Shown here: positions 62,369 through 64,000 of the stretch, one piece after another
Layout of the letters: every line of letters begins with the position of its first letter
How positions within the stretch are numbered: position 1 is the stretch's first letter
Assembly (NCBI RefSeq): GCF_029626265.1
Contig: NZ_JARUBN010000001.1
Coordinates: 7,877,001 to 7,941,000, forward strand
Direction: 5' to 3'
DNA length: 64,000 nucleotides
Origin: Micromonospora sp. WMMD1102
GTDB taxonomy: Bacteria > Actinomycetota > Actinomycetes > Mycobacteriales > Micromonosporaceae
Notes under the pieces: generated by a model
The model's database searches: none
Told to the model about the DNA's origin: nothing
What the model saw: the letters and a program-made list of their open reading frames with translations, nothing else
Translations under genes and position numbers: made by a program

Positions 62369-63790
62369 GTGGCGGTGCATGCGCAGACAGCGTTGACGGC
62401 TACCGGTCAGGGGATGGCTATCGGTTCTGTCGGCGCGGTGTACCTGGGTGGTGATGGTGAGCGGCCGGTGGTGTCGGTCGCGCCGCCGATGGGACGGCGT
62501 AGCCGGCATCTGCGGGGCCGGGATGAACTGGTTGATGAGTTGCTTGGGCTGGTCACCGGTGGTGTGGGTGGGTCGCGGGTGCGGGTGTTGCACGGGCTCG
62601 GCGGGTGTGGAAAGACGTCGATCGCGTTGGAGGTGTGCGCGCGGTCGGATGGTGGGCCGGTGTGGTGGGTGTCGGCGGTTGATGAGGTGTCGTGTCGGGC
62701 GGGGTTGACGGCGGTGGCTCGGCTTGCGGGTGCGAGTGAGCAGGAGCTGCGGGCTGGGGATCTTGGAGATGTGTTGTGGGGGCGGCTGGCAGGGTTGGCG
62801 TCGGGGTGGTTGCTGGTTGTTGACAACGCTGATGATCCGGAGGTGCTTGCGGGGTCGGGACAGTTGGCGGATGGGAATGGGTGGTTGCGGCCGGCTGAGG
62901 TGGTCGGGTTGGTGGTGGTGACCAGCCGTAGCGGCGGGTGGCCGTCGTGGTGTCACCCGCAGCGGGTGGGGATGCTGGATGAGGATCTGGCGGCGGAGGT
63001 GTTGCGGGATGCCGCTGGTGAGCAGGCGGGCGGGCGTGATGAGGCGCGGGCGTTGGCTCGCTGGTTGGGCGGGTTGCCGCTGGCGTTGCGGTTGGCGGGG
63101 GCGTATCTGGCGGCTACGAGGGCGGCGCTGCTGCCCGAGCCTGGCCGTCCGGCGACGTTCGTTGAATACCTGGCGGTGCTGCGGGCCGCTGGTGGGCGTC
63201 GGTTCGTGGCGGGTCAGGAGATGGCGGAGGAGGTGACCAGCCGGGCGTTGACGCTTTCGCTGGACCTGTTGGCGAGGCGGGGTCTGGCGCATGCGGAGGT
63301 GTTGCTGCGGTTGTTGGCGCAGTTCGCTGAGGCGCCGGTACCGTTCCGGTTGCTGCTTGATCCTGAGGTGCTCAGCCGGTCGAGGGTGCTGGGAGGTGTC
63401 AGCGCTGGGGACGTCTCCCGGTTGTTGGAGGCGCTGGCAGACATGGCGTTGATCGATGTCGCGGCCGGTGTGGATGTTCAGCGGGTGTTGACCTTGCATC
63501 CGGCGGTGCGGGCGGCCAGTCTGGACACCTTCGCCGCCTCGCACGACGACAATTCCCCCGATGTTGAAACGCTCGCGGCGCTGGCGATCTATTCGGCCAC
63601 TGACGGTGAGTCGACGGGATTACCCGAGGATCCGCAGCGGTGGCCGCTGTGGCAGCTACTCGCCCCGCATGCGTTCGAGCTGTTGCGGCGAGTGTCCCGC
63701 ATCGAATGTCCATCCTCGGACTTGGTTCGCTGGGCGGCCCGCTCTGCTGGAGCCTGTCCGATTGTCTGTGTAACTTCCTATCCTGTCTAA
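62369..63790 (+). pseudogene. STAND (NB-ARC-like) ATPase truncated by an IS element
   Basis: The 473-residue frame starts at GTG 62369 (ATG 62414 is also possible). It has a short N-terminal segment (GSVGAVYLGGD), then an NB-ARC-like ATPase: Walker A LHGLGGCGKTSIAL (about 74-86), Walker B WLLVVDNADDP (about 147-157), VVTSRSGG sensor and WLGGLPLALRLAG (GLPL motif). A winged-helix/arm region follows (FVEYLAVLRAAGGRRFV, VLRLLAQFAE-like). The frame stops at 63790 soon after an IS boundary near 63751, before the expected sensor repeats. It is probably a disrupted defence or signalling ATPase. Confidence 0.75.
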
Positions 63791-64000
63791 CTATCGGACA
63801 TTGATGGGGATACGGTCTGGGAAGAAGATGTCCAGCGAGTTGAGGGCCTGCTTCCAGCCATGGACGCCGGCGCCTTCGACGAGACGGGGCGGTGCCTGTC
63901 GGGCCTGGGTGCGGGGTTTGCCGGCCTCGGCAGCGCGTTGCCGGGCTCGTTTGTCCTCGATGTCGGCGATGGCCAGCCAGATCAGCTTGACCACGGCGTC
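63751..64000 (-). mobile_element. IS256/mutator-type insertion element (left end)
   Basis: The segment from about 63751 begins AGCCTGTCCGATTGTCTGTG, the kind of end found in IS256-type elements, and continues past the window edge. The transposase end lies on the minus strand within it. The right end and any target duplication are outside the window, so the exact junction is estimated. Confidence 0.7.
63791..64000 (-). CDS. IS256-family transposase, C-terminal fragment
   Basis: The partial frame (no start in the window) ends at TAG 63791-63793. It reads VVKLIWLAIADIEDKRARQRA near the edge, then GWKQALNSLDIFFPDRIP at the C-terminus, the characteristic end of IS256/mutator transposases. It interrupts the STAND ATPase. 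Confidence 0.85.
   Translation of the reverse strand, partial: DAVVKLIWLAIADIEDKRARQRAAEAGKPRTQARQAPPRLVEGAGVHGWKQALNSLDIFFPDRIPINVR

Noticed and set aside
62345..63544. Minus-strand 399-residue frame over the STAND gene
   Set aside because: His/Pro/Gln/Arg-rich mirror of the STAND codons with no domain.

Overview
This is a high-GC actinobacterial chromosome segment, most likely from the Micromonosporaceae (Micromonospora or Plantactinospora-like). The evidence is GC-rich codon use, many GTG and TTG starts, ATGA/GTGA start-stop overlaps, the tRNA-Ser / SRP RNA / dnaX / ybaB / recR order, and two copies of a 54-bp GTAAGGAAGGGCCCC palindrome. The genus is inferred, not proven.

Layout. 0-7.4 kb: tadA, a two-component system, a four-gene lipoprotein / membrane-fusion / ABC export operon, and deoD. 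7.4-10 kb: a tRNA-Ser(CGA) whose 3' end is partly repeated 0.9 kb downstream, a small secreted protein, and an IS5-type element inserted in a small secreted-peptide gene. 10-20.7 kb: chitinase, secreted and membrane proteins, a flavin-reductase-like protein, an orphan sensor kinase, and a CtpE-like P-type ATPase with a 54-bp palindrome inside its reading frame. 20.8-23.4 kb: an ESX-like cassette of a frameshifted WXG100-like protein, an alpha/beta hydrolase and a lipoprotein. 23.4-26.2 kb: an FG-GAP secreted protein and a duplicated fragment of its 3' end flanking a dihydrofolate-reductase-like gene. 26.2-28.7 kb: small unknown proteins, CutA, and an XRE/TPR regulator.

28.9-32.4 kb holds the most interesting locus. 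Two overlapping genes encode a DUF4062-NACHT STAND ATPase and a second ATPase with a C-terminal TIR domain, next to a tRNA-Ser(GGA). This is a candidate anti-phage defence module. 32.4-37.7 kb is core (tRNA-Ser, SRP RNA, dnaX, DUF2752, RDD, ybaB, recR). 37.9-44.1 kb is a complete oligopeptide ABC importer operon. 44.2-57 kb holds an ArsR-type regulator with its SRPBCC partner, an HNH lipoprotein, an MFS exporter, leuA with a leucine-rich leader peptide, a nitroreductase, the aspartokinase / asd pair, a GGDEF protein and a broken DJ-1/PfpI gene. 57-61.6 kb holds a GlxA-type regulator, an acetyltransferase, a YCII/ECF42 sigma pair and a hydrolase. From about 61.7 kb codon use changes, and a small two-TM protein plus a STAND ATPase follow, the latter truncated by an IS256-type element that runs off the window.

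The core regions are ordinary. The accessory material clusters at tRNA-Ser(CGA), around 20-29 kb, upstream of tRNA-Ser(GGA), and at the right end. All calls come from reading translated sequence; no database search was run.
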